Shown: positions 31,964 through 41,869 of the stretch, in pieces
Numbering within the stretch: the first letter of the stretch is position 1
Layout of the letters: every line of letters starts with the position of its first letter
DNA from: Bubalus kerabau
Lineage: Eukaryota; Chordata; Mammalia; Artiodactyla; Bovidae
DNA length: 64,000 nucleotides
Assembly: GCF_029407905.1 (NCBI RefSeq)
Contig: NC_073646.1
Location: forward strand, 13,410,001 to 13,474,000
Reading direction: 5' to 3'
Program-made: the position numbers and the translations under genes
The notes under the pieces: generated by a model
The model's database searches: none
Told to the model about the DNA's origin: nothing
Seen by the model: only the letters and a program-made list of their open reading frames with translations

Positions 31964-32398
31964 AATCGCTTCTGGTGTGCATTGCAAGACCTGGCTATCT
32001 CCTATCTATTCGTATTTATAGCTTCTCTCCCTGCCTCTCTCCTCCACTTTTATCTTTCATCTTTTTCCTTGTTTCTCTTTCTGTTCTCTTGTACCTTGTG
32101 TACCTCTTTTTCGGATATATTCCTATCAAACAATAAAGATATCTTTTCTACAGAAAACTCGGATTTCTTACTCAATGCCTAGAAAAGGTCAGAGTTTTCT
32201 TTCTCTCAGTGACACTTCTGTTCAATATAATCTTCACCTTCCCAGCAGTGGCTGCCCTCCTTCTTCACTTAGTCCAGTATGTTTTCTTAATTTTCCTCCA
32301 GAAAATATTCCTTCAGGCTCCAGTTGGGGCAAATCTAAACCAAGAGATAGGCAGCCTGTGTCTAAGGCTTGAGAAACCCCAGTCCATGTCTGTCCCAC
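31964..32398. other. Unassigned, pyrimidine-rich sequence
   Basis: T/C-rich region at 31990-32110; no family assigned. Confidence 0.4.
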
Positions 32399-32406
32399 AG
32401 ACTTTC

Positions 32407-33154
32407 ATGTTTTTGTTCAGTCCCCATGGACTGCAACATGCCAGGCTGCCCTGTCCTTTGCCAACTCTTGGAGTTTGCTCAAACTCATGTCCATTGAGTT
32501 GGTGATGTCATCCAACCATCTCATACTCTGTCATCCCCTTCTCGTCCTACATTCAATCTTTCCCAACATCAGGGACTTTTCCAATGAGTCGGCTCTTCGC
32601 ATCAGGTGGCCAAAGTATTGGAGCTTCACTTCAGCATCAGTCCTTCAAATGAATATTCAGGGTTGGTTTCATTTAGGATTGGCTGGTTTGATCTCTTTGC
32701 TGTCCAAGGGACTCTCAAGAGTCTTCTCCAGCACCATAATTGGAAACTATCAATTCTTCAGCACTCAGCCTTCCATATGGTCCAACTCTCACATCTGCAC
32801 ATGATTACTGGAAAAACCATAGCTTTGACAATAGTGAACTTTGTCAGCAAAGCAATCTCTCTGGTTTTTAATATGCTGTCTAGGTTTGTCATAGCTCTTC
32901 TTCCAAGGAGCAAGTGTCTTTTAATTTTATGGCTGAAGTCACTGTCTGCAGTGATTTTGAACCCCAGAAAAATGAAGTCTGACACTGTTTCCATTTTTTC
33001 CCCATCCATTTGCCTTGAAGTGATGGCAGGGCCACCCAAGATGGAAAGGTTGCGGTGGAGAGTTCTGACAAAATGTGGTCTGCTGGAGAAGGGAATGGCA
33101 AAGCACTTCACATTCTTGCATTAAGAACCCTATGATCAGTATGAAACAGCAAAA
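32407..33154 (-). mobile_element. BovB copy 3 (antisense) with inverted 5' segment
   Basis: Antisense BovB 3' half from 32407 to about 33030, then the BovB 5' region in plus orientation from about 33030 to 33154 ('aaatgtggtctgctggag', 'gaaccctatgatcagtatg'). Candidate TSD agactt[t/c]c at 32399-32406 and 33155-33162. Same architecture as copy 2. The minus-strand frame (32758-33111) crosses the inversion point and is a chimera. Confidence 0.85.
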
Positions 33155-33266
33155 AGACTTCCGAGGGAATTACCTTGATCTGGGGCATAGTTTGGAATCA
33201 GTGAGGGAAGAATATGTTGGGGGAGGATTAAGTTAAAGCGAAATGTCTTACATTCTCTGAGCTATT

Positions 33267-34226
33267 AGAACTGGACATGGAACAACAAACCGGTTCCAAA
33301 TAGAAAAAGGAGTACGTCAAGGCTGTATATTGTCACCCTGCTTATTTAACTTATATGCAGAGTACATCATGAGAAACGCTGGACAGGAAGAAACACAAGC
33401 TGGAATCAAGATTGCTGAGAGAAATATCAATAACCTCAGATATGCAGATGACACCACCCTTATGGCAGAAAGTGAAGAGGAACTAAAAAGCCTCTTGATG
33501 AAGGTGAAAGAGGAGAGTGAAAAAGTTGGCTTAAAACTCAACATTCAGAAAATGAAGATCATGGCATCTGGTCCCATCACTTCATGGGAAATAGATGGGC
33601 AAACAGTGGAAACAGTGTCAGATTTTATTTTTTGGGGCTCCAAAATCACTGCAGATGGTGACGGCAGCCATGAAATTAAAAGACACTTACTCCTTGGAAG
33701 GAAAGTTATGACCAACCTAGATAGCATATTCAAAAGCAGAGACATTACTATGCCAAAAAAAGGTCCAGCTAGTCAAGGCTATGGTTTTTCCCGTGGTCAT
33801 GTATGGATGTGAGAGTTGGACTGTGAAGAAAGCTGAGTGCCAAAGAATTGATGCTTTTGAACTGTGGTGTTGGAGAAGACTCTTGAGAGTCCCTTGGACT
33901 GCAAGGAGATCCAACCTGTCCATTCTGAAGATCAGCCCTGGGATTTCTTTGGGAGGAATGATGCTAAAGCTGAAACTCCAGTACTTTGGCCACCTCATGC
34001 GAAGAGTTGACTCATTGGAAAAGACTCTGATGCTGGGAGGGATTGGGGGCGGGAGGAGAAGGGGACAACAGAGGATGAGATGGCTGGATGGCATCACTGG
34101 CTCGATGGACGTGAGTCTGAGTGAACTCCGGAAGTTGGTGATGGACGGGGAGGCCTGGCGTGCTGCGATTCATGGGGTCGCAAAGAGTTGGACACGACTG
34201 AGCAACTGCACTGAACTGAACTGAAG
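33267..34226 (+). mobile_element. BovB copy 4 (sense), RT pseudogene
   Basis: Starts in the RT palm region ('GKGVRQGC' context) and runs to the tail pentamers (CTGAA)n. YADD is intact at 33441-33452 within a 160-codon frame (33330-33812). A frameshift at an A-run near 33757 moves the C-terminal region to another frame (33781-34224, 147 codons, with the basic 'RRRGQQRMRWLDG' segment). No fingers domain, so not an enzyme. Confidence 0.9.
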
Positions 34227-34674
34227 GTAAAAAAATTCGTTCTGGACTTTAGGAAGAGGAGCAGAGAAAATCATGGATTTTACTAGCTTGAGAGAGGAGC
34301 AGTCAGCAGGATTCCTACCTGGTGCACTGGACGGCAGCCAGAGGCTCAGAACAGAGCCAACGTGTCCTTCTCTGGAAGCCATAGCTCTGCTGACCCTGAA
34401 GGCAAATATCTAATCAACTGGCACCCCACAGGGAGCCCTCTAGTCCCCAGACTAGAGGTTTCCCAGGACTGCCTAGACTGTGATCTCAGTTCCCACTGAG
34501 ATGCTCAAATCTGAAGATGTAAATAATAGAACCAGAGAGAAATTGAAAATTCTTTTTAATCTACTTCCCAGAACAGATTTCTGCAAATACCATTTTATTC
34601 CTGATGAGCACAGAGAAGAGGCAGAAGATTTTCCCTTTCCATTGGAAGAAGATGCAAGAATATACACTAAACTC
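34227..34674. other. Unassigned sequence
   Basis: Nothing recognised. Confidence 0.4.
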
Positions 34675-34890
34675 TTGTGTCCAAAATCCGTTCAAATCCT
34701 GGCTCTGTCATTTGCCAGTGGTGTGGTCTGGAGGAACTGACTTATCCTTGCTGGGCCAAAATGTCTTCATCCATAAAATGGGAACAATACTCATAAAATC
34801 TAGTGCAGAGGAACGTTGAAAGGTTTAAATAAGGTGATCAAGGCAAAGCATTTAGAACAGCGATTATAACTTAATATGTGGGCTTTAGCC
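34675..34890 (+). repeat. MIR SINE (sense)
   Basis: 'ttcaaatcctggctctgtc', 'atccataaaatgggaac' and 'gcatttagaacagcg' in MIR order. Confidence 0.75.
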
Positions 34891-34903
34891 ATTAGTACAG
34901 ATA

Positions 34904-36360
34904 ATGCTAAAGAATGTTCAAACTACCAAACAATTGCACTCATTTCATACGCTAGCAAAGTAATACTCAAAATCCTTCAAGCTAGGTTTCAGAACTACAT
35001 GAACCAAAAACTTTCATATGTATAAGTTGGATATTGAAAAGGCAAAGGAACCAGAGGTCAAATTGCCAACATCTGTTGGATCATAGAGAAAGCAAGGGAA
35101 TTCCAGAAAAACATCTACTTCTGCTTCACTGACTACACTAAAGCCTTTGACTGTGTGGATCACAACAAACTGTGGAAAATCTTTAAAGAGATGGGAATAC
35201 CAGACCACCTAACCTGCCTCTTGAGAAAACTGTATGCAGGTCAAGAAGCAACAGTTAGAACCAGACAGGGAACAGCAAACTGGATCCAAATTGGGAAAGG
35301 AGTACGTCAAGGCTGTATATTGTCATCTTGCTTATTTTACTTATATGCAGTGTACCTCATACAAAATGCTGGACTGGATGAAGCACAAGCTGGAATCAAG
35401 ATTTCCAGGAGAAATATCAACAACCTCAGATATGCAGATGATACTACTCTAATGGCAGAAACTGAAGAGGAACTAAAGAGCCTCTTGATGAGGGTGAAAG
35501 AGGAGAGTGAAAAACCTGGTTTAAAAAACTCAGCATTAAAAAAAATGAAGATCATGGCATCCGGTCCCATCACTTCATGGCAAATAGATGGGGGAAAAGT
35601 GGAAACAGTGACTGATTTTATTGTCTTTGGCTCCAAAATCACTGTGGTTGGTGACTGCAGCCATGAAATTTTTTAAAGACTCTTGATCCTTGTAAGGAAA
35701 GCTTGCTTCCAAGCTTCTTTGGAAGGAAAGCTATGGCAAAGTTGCTGCTGCTAAGTCGCTTCAGTCGTGTCCGACTCTGTGTGACCCCATAGACGGTAGC
35801 CCATCAGGCTCCTCCATCCCTGGGATTCTCCAGACAAGAATACTGGAGTGGGTTGCCATTTCCTTCTCCATGGCAAACCTAGACAGCATGTTAAAAAGCA
35901 GAGATATCACTTTGCCAACAAAGGTCCATATAGTCAAAGCTATACACATGTGAGAGTTGGACTGTACAGAAGGTTGAGTGCCAAAGTATTGATGCTCTCA
36001 AATTGTGGCGCTGGAGAAGACTCTTAAGAGTCCCTTATACTGCAAGGAGATCAAACCAGTCCATCCTAAAGGAAATAAACCCTGAATATTCATTGGAAGG
36101 TCTGATGCTGAAGATGATGCTCCAAATTTTTGGCCACCTGATGCAAAAAGCTGACTTGTTGCAGAAGACTCTTATCCTGGGATATATGAAGGCAGGAGGA
36201 GAAGAGGGTGACAGGGAGTGAGATGGTTAGATAGTATCACCAACTCAACGGACCTAAGTTTGAGCAAACACTGTGAGATAGTGAAGGACAGGGAAACTGG
36301 TGTGCTGCAGTCCATGGGATCTCAAAGAGTCAGACATGACCCAGTGATTGAACAACAACA
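34904..36360 (+). mobile_element. BovB copy 5 (sense), split by Bov-A
   Basis: Begins at RT block 2 ('taaagaatgttcaaactac') and ends in a (CAA)n-like tail. Short TSD acagata at 34897-34903 and 36361-36367. YADD intact at 35431-35442 in a 173-codon frame (35155-35676). Frames before and after are broken. Older than copy 4 by eye; its tail differs from the pentamer type. Confidence 0.9.
35741..35869 (-). mobile_element. Bov-A monomer SINE nested in BovB
   Basis: 'gttgctgctgctaagtcgc' to 'tgggttgccatttccttctcc'. TSD atggcaaa at 35733-35740 and 35870-35877, the BovB sequence resuming directly. A parasite of BovB enzymes sitting inside a BovB. Confidence 0.9.
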
Positions 36361-36644
36361 ACAGATAGATATGTCTGACTTGGTTGAATTATTAAAATCT
36401 GCTCAATCACTTTGTAATTAGGAAAAAACATCCAAAGATCCAAACCACAGATTGTGAGAAGTAGAGATTCTTAGTTAGCCATTTGCCAACTCCAAAGTCA
36501 TGACCATGAAATGCATCCAAATTAAACTGCCAGGAATAAACCCCAAACATTTCTAATACCATTTCTATATAACTTTGATTTTTAAGGCTTTTTCTTTTTT
36601 TAAATATGTAGTGGCAGATTTACCCTCTTAATAATATTCACTGT

Positions 36645-36963
36645 GAAAGTGAAAGTCACTCAGTCATGTCTTAGTCTCTGCAACGCCATGGACTATACTG
36701 TTCATGGAATTCTCCAGGCCAGAATACTGAAATGGGTAGCCATTCCCTTCTCCAAAGGATCTCCCCAACCCAGGGATTGGACCCAGGTCTCTCATGTTGC
36801 AGGTGGATTCTTTACCAGCTGAGCCACTAGGGAAGCCCAAGAACACTAGAGTGGGTAGCCTATCCTGTCTCCAGTGGATCTTCCTGACCCAGGAATCAGT
36901 CTGGGGGTCTCCTGTATTACAGGCAGATTCTTTACTAGCTGAGCTACCAGGAAAGCCAAACAG
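36645..36963 (-). mobile_element. Bov-tA2-type SINE (antisense)
   Basis: Bov-A tail then two tRNA-like heads, ending 'gagctaccaggaaagcc'. TSD tcactgt at 36638-36644 and 36964-36970. Confidence 0.9.
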
Positions 36964-37096
36964 TCACTGTAATTGAATATTAAAATGAGTTTTTATTTCC
37001 TCAAGCATGTTTATGGGGCTTATGCTTATGCTGGGCTTTAGAAGGAAGCAGCCCCTGATAACCCTCCTCCTTGGAAATAAATCCAGAAATGATACA

Positions 37097-37269
37097 TGGG
37101 GACTTCCCTGGTGGTCCAGTGATTAAGAATCTGCCTGCCAATACAGGGGACACAGGTTTGATCTCTGGTCAGGAAACTAAGATCCCACAGGCCATGGGGC
37201 AACTAAGCCTGCATGCCACAACTAGAGAAGCCCATGTGCCACAGTGAGGACCCAACACAACCAAAAAAA
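37097..37269 (+). mobile_element. CHR-type SINE (internally shortened)
   Basis: 'gggacttccctggtggtcc' to 'cacaaccaaaaaaa'. Perfect 12-bp TSD agaaatgataca at 37085-37096 and 37270-37281. The (gagcccac) repeat region is largely missing. Confidence 0.95.
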
Positions 37270-37299
37270 AGAAATGATACAGGACATTCATCTAATCAC

Positions 37300-37725
37300 C
37301 AATAGTTTAAGTAATGGAGTCAGGTTGACCCAGGTTAAAATTCTGTTTCTGTTTCTTACGAGTTAGCAAATAATTTGGGGTAGTTACCTAAACTTTTTGA
37401 GTTCTGATCTCCTTTACTATGAGCTTCCCAGATATCTCAGCAGTAAAAAAAATCCACCTGCAATGCAGGAGCCTCTGGAGATGTGGGTTCGATCTCTGGG
37501 TTGGAAAGATCCCATAGTGGAGGGCATGATAATCTATTCCAGTATTCTTACCTGGAGAATCCTATGGACAGAGGAGCCTGGCGGGCTACAGTCTATGCGG
37601 TCACAAAGAGTCAGACACGACTGAAACGACTTAGCACACACATACTCCTTCTCTATAATGGAGCCAAGGAGGATGATTGTATCCTTTCTAGTTTTTATGA
37701 GATTAAGAGGATAATAAACACTCAA
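37300..37725 (+). repeat. MIR SINE (sense), split by Bov-tA
   Basis: 'ggttgacccaggttaaaattc' before and 'tatgagattaagaggataat' after the SINE form one MIR. Confidence 0.6.
37421..37644 (+). mobile_element. Bov-tA-type SINE nested in MIR
   Basis: 'gagcttcccagatatctcag' head to 'ctgaaacgacttagcacac'. Approximate TSD ctcctttactat / ctccttctctat around 37409-37420 and 37645-37656. Confidence 0.85.
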
Positions 37726-37729
37726 AAAA

Positions 37730-37912
37730 TGTCCTTTCTGTTTCCCTTTCCCTGCAACGTCCCAGGCTCTCTCTGGATATTCATATTCTGTTTGTTGATG
37801 AGACCCATTGGAGCAGAGACCATGTCTGCTTTTTCCATCTTTGTATCCCAGCCACAGTGTACAGCACCTGATAGTACTCAATACATATCTTTGGAATGAA
37901 TGAATGTTTGAG
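37730..37912 (+). repeat. L2 3' end
   Basis: 'gagaccatgtctgctttttcc', 'ctgatagtactcaatac' and the closing 'gaatgaatgaatg' are the L2 terminus. Confidence 0.7.
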
Positions 37913-38411
37913 TAAAGATCAGCTTCCTAAAGAACATGAGGAAACCTGGCTTTTCACCTGTTGCTTCTTCCCGCCCTCTTCCTGACTCCATTTCACTGAA
38001 CTCCTGAATTTACAGCCATCTGAACAGTATCCTAACAGTAGGTATTTTGCAATGAAGATGCTGGCTAGTGAGCACTTTCTCTCTCCCCATCTGCCTCTAT
38101 TCCTGTGCTACTGATAGCTTTATGGATTTTTGCCCCCATAGGATGAATGGCAGATCTTAACTGAGAACATCTTCTGCAGTGACCCTGGTGGCATAAAGTT
38201 ATTTTAAACCTGGAATATCTCATCTGTTTAGCAGACAAAGATGAACTCCTCAGGGCCTCCTAGAACAATATCATAGGCTGGCTGTTCAAGGAACACTGGG
38301 TAAATGAGTTTCTCCTCCATCCCAAAATGTGTCAGACAAGCTCAGCAAGAACAGGTGACATTGCCTAGGTGGAATGGGAAAGGTCAGTTCACACTTGGCA
38401 CTGGAAGTCCA
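37913..38411. other. Unassigned sequence
   Basis: Nothing recognised. Confidence 0.45.
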
Positions 38412-38561
38412 TGTGAGTGAGTGAGTGAAGTTGCTCAGTTGTGTCCGACTCTTTGCGACCCCATGAACTGTAGCCATTTCCTTCTCCAGGAGATCTTCCC
38501 GACCCAGGGATTGAACTCAGGTCTCTCTCTGAGCCACCAGGTCTCTGAGCCACCAGGGAAG
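38412..38561 (-). mobile_element. Bov-tA-type SINE (antisense), deleted and locally duplicated
   Basis: About 60 bases are missing from the body ('ctgtagcc' joins 'atttccttctccagg'). The head end carries a perfect 16-bp tandem duplication, tctctgagccaccagg, at 38526-38541 and 38542-38557. Confidence 0.85.
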
Positions 38562-39197
38562 TGGATCCAAAGACTGCAGCAAAATTAGAAAGGAAGTAAT
38601 TTGGCTTTATCAACTATCCTATTCCACCTTGTTTTCTGGCTTTGGCCTTCATCAATTCCTCAAATATCCAGAGCTCCCCAACACTGAAATTTCCTTTCAT
38701 TGCCTTATATCTCATTCCCACAGTGTCCTAGCTTTCCTTTTTCTAATATGATTGTTTAAATCCACATTTACATGTTAGTTAATGAACTAAAGACCTAACT
38801 ACCTTGAATAACAAATTGCTTTTTAAAAAAATATTTCCCAGTGGGTGTTCCAAAGAATTTGTGTTTATTATTCCTCATCATTCTATCCCCTGAAACTGGC
38901 ATAGTGCCAGGTATCTAATATGTTCTTCATGAATATGCATCTATAAAATAATAGAATATTCTGTGACTAAACGGGCTTAAATTAGTTTTGACTTAAATTA
39001 GGTTTGACTGCGAAAGAGACTCAAAATATCAGTGGCATAAACTAAGCCATGTTTATTTCTCTCTCCTTTAAATGTCTAGAGGTTGACCAGTTCAAAGTTG
39101 ACATGCAAGTTCTGATTCATAAGAAAACAGAGCCAATAAAGAAACTATGGCAAGCCCAACACTTTTGGAAGTTGTAAGCACTGTATAACTACACACT
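38562..39197. other. Mostly unassigned; L2-like words near 38880-38935
   Basis: 'ggcatagtgccaggtatc' suggests an L2 3' remnant; otherwise unique. Confidence 0.4.
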
Positions 39198-39208
39198 ACA
39201 AGCAAAGG

Positions 39209-39477
39209 CTGCTACTAAATCGCTTCAGTCGTGTCCGACTCTGTGCAACCCCATGGACGGCAGCCCACCAGGCTTCTCCATCCCTGGGATTCTCCAGGCA
39301 AGAACACTGGAGTGAGTTGCCATTTCCTTCTCCAATGCATGAAAGTGAAAAGTGAAAGGGAAGTCGCTCAGTCGTGTCTGACTCTTCGCGACCCCATGGA
39401 CTGCAGCCTACAAGGCTTCTCCGTCCATGGGATTTTCCAGGCAAGAGTACTGGAGTGGGGTGCCATCACCTTCTCCA
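39209..39477 (-). mobile_element. BOV-A2-type SINE (antisense), full length
   Basis: 'ctgctactaaatcgcttcag' to 'gtgccatcaccttctcc'. Perfect 11-bp TSD acaagcaaagg at 39198-39208 and 39478-39488. Confidence 0.95.
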
Positions 39478-39586
39478 ACAAGCAAAGGACAGGTCCTTTA
39501 ATCAGACAGGATCCAATCATGCCCTCAAATTTACTATATGTATGAAATTTGGCAAGTGATTATATTTTCTGGGTCTGTTTTCTTAG

Positions 39587-39760
39587 CTGGAAGAAGAAGG
39601 GGGAGAAACAGAAGGATAAGAAAAAGAAGTGAAGGGAGAGGAGAAGAGAAAGAGGAACAGGGAAGGGGAGAAGAGAGAAGGGGAAGGAGAAGGGGAGGAG
39701 AAAGAAGGGGAGAAGGAGGAGGGGAAAAGGGAAGAAAGAGAAAGGGGAGGAAAAGAAGAA
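39587..39760. repeat. Homopurine (GA-rich) tract
   Basis: Almost all A/G from 39589, with 102 uninterrupted purines at 39659-39760. Mirror-like GGGGA/AGGGG blocks are present. All long frames here (Arg/Glu/Lys-rich on one strand, Ser/Pro/Phe-rich on the other) are composition artefacts. Confidence 0.95.
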
Positions 39761-39972
39761 CCACAACAACTCCTGGGGAACACAGAAACATCATGGGTGA
39801 AGAAAAAGATCCACGTCCCACAACTTCCTAGGAAAAACTGGAACCTCTCTGGCTGGCCATGTCTCTGACTTGTACCTCCTCAACCACATACCTTCTCTCC
39901 ACCATTGCCTCTTTCCTACCATGGTTCAGAATATCTAACAATCATTGAATCCGTATCTCTAGAGCTGGGAAG

Positions 39973-40249
39973 TGAAACTCGCTCAGTTGTACCTGACTCT
40001 TTGCGACCTGAATTCTCCAGGCCGGAATACTGGAGTGGATAGCCATTCCCTTCTCCAGGGGATCTTCCCAACCAAGGGATCAAACCCAGGTGTCCTGCAC
40101 TGTGGGCAGATTCTTTACAAGCTGAGCCACAAGGGAAGCCCAAGAATACTGGAGTGGGTAGCCTATCTCTGCTCCAGGGAATCTGCCTGACCCAGGAATC
40201 AGTCCGGGGTCTCCTGCATTGCAGGCAGATTCTTTACCAGCTGAGCTAA
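39973..40249 (-). mobile_element. Bov-tA2-type SINE (antisense)
   Basis: Part of the Bov-A unit is deleted ('tttgcgacc' joins 'tgaattctccagg'), then two tRNA-like heads ending 'accagctgagctaaaaa'. Confidence 0.85.
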
Positions 40250-40705
40250 AAATCAACCAACCAAAGTAAGGGCTTAGGGAGGGGCTCTCCTTAATGTTTT
40301 CATCACTTCTAGAAAGGCATCCTTATAAGGTTTTTAGACTCTACATGCCAAGAATAAGACTTGGCACATAGTAGGTGACCAATATATTTGAGTTTTCCTC
40401 TCTTTCATTCCTCAATAGTAGTATTTATTAATTTTTTTTAACTCTGTTAAAGTTATATCTTCAGATTTAAATCCAGGATAATCCAAAATCTACTCATTTT
40501 ATTCTCAAGAGTATGAATTCTTGATCTTCTATAATAGCTTTAAATGAATATAGGACATTTCTAATTCCTTTGCATTTAGCAGTGAAGTTATTTTAATATC
40601 ATATTTTAATTATAGATCTCAGGAGTAGGCAGTTTGTCTGGAGCCCATGGATCCAGATGCTTGAAATAATAATATTTTTAGTTCCATATACCCAGGTTTT
40701 CTTCT
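40250..40705. other. Unassigned sequence
   Basis: A possible L2/MIR end near 40355-40395 ('cttggcacatagtaggtg'); otherwise AT-rich unique DNA. Confidence 0.4.
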
Positions 40706-40979
40706 GAGAAGGCAATGGCACCCCACTCCAGTACTCTTGCCTGGAAAATCCCATGGATGGAGGAGCCTGGTGGGCTACAGTCCATGGGGTCGCTAAGGGT
40801 CAGACACGACTGAGCAACTTCACTTTCACTTTTCACTTTCATGCATTGGAGAAGGAAATGGCAACCCACTCCAGTGTTCTTGCCTGGAGAATCCCAAGGC
40901 AGGGGAGCCTGGTGGGCTGCTGTCTATGGGGTCGCACAGAGTCAGACACGACTGAAGCGACTTAGCAGCAGCAGCAGCA
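40706..40979 (+). mobile_element. BOV-A2-type SINE, full length
   Basis: 'gagaaggcaatggcacccc' to a (AGC)n end. Both Bov-A units intact; no obvious TSD. Close to consensus. Confidence 0.95.
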
Positions 40980-41301
40980 ATGGAGGAGTGGAGAGGATGG
41001 GCAAAGGGGTAAATCAGAAACACTGAGAGTTTTCGTTCTATTATGTTTATTGACGACAACCCTCTAGGAGTTCTTTTCTCTGATTATAATCTGGAGATTA
41101 TGATCTGCTCACAACTCTTCAGCATCCTGGAAATCCCTTTCATTAACCTGGAAATTCCTTTTGTCTCTTTCCTAAGTTGGAGACTTTGTTTCCTGAATTC
41201 TATATATTTTTTCTTTTTTTAAATTGGAAAATAGTTGACATTAAAAGCTATACATATTTAATGTACACAACTTGATGGTTTGGGGGTAGATATACACTAT
41301 A

Positions 41302-41508
41302 GAGCTTCCTTGGTGGCTATAAGGGTAAAGAATCCACTTGCAATGCAGGAGACCCAGGTTTGATCCCTGGGTCAGAAAGATACCCTAGAGAAAGAAATCT
41401 ACCTACTCCAGTATTCTTGCCTGGAGAATTCCATGGACAGAGAAGCCTGGCAGACTGCAGTACGTAGGGTCCCAAAGAGTCAGACTCAACTGAGCAACTA
41501 ACACCTCA
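41302..41508 (+). mobile_element. Bov-tA-type SINE nested in L1M
   Basis: 'agagcttccttggtggc' head to 'ctgagcaactaacacc'. TSD not clear. Confidence 0.85.
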
Positions 41509-41869
41509 CTTCACACACACTTATGAAACCATCACTATCATCAAGGCCATAAACATATTCATGACCTCCCAAAGTTTCCTCTCACCCTTTTATTATATTA
41601 TTATCACAGTTCTTATTTGTGCAAAGAACACTGAACATAGATCTACTCTCATGGCAAATTTTAAGTGTACCACGCAGCATTGTTAGCTATCGTATAACAC
41701 CTTGTCTGTAGACCTCCAGAACTTATCTTGCATAATCAAAAATGTGAACCCTTTCATATCCTCATTTTCCCTCTCCTCAGCCATAGGCAACTACCACTCT
41801 ACTGTTTGTTTCTATGAGCTTGACTATTTTTGATCCCACATATAGGTGAGACCATACAGTATTTGTCTC

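Noticed and set aside
39538..39868. Arg/Glu-rich and Ser/Pro-rich frames of up to 97 codons
   Set aside because: Composition artefacts of the homopurine tract, open in several frames on both strands.
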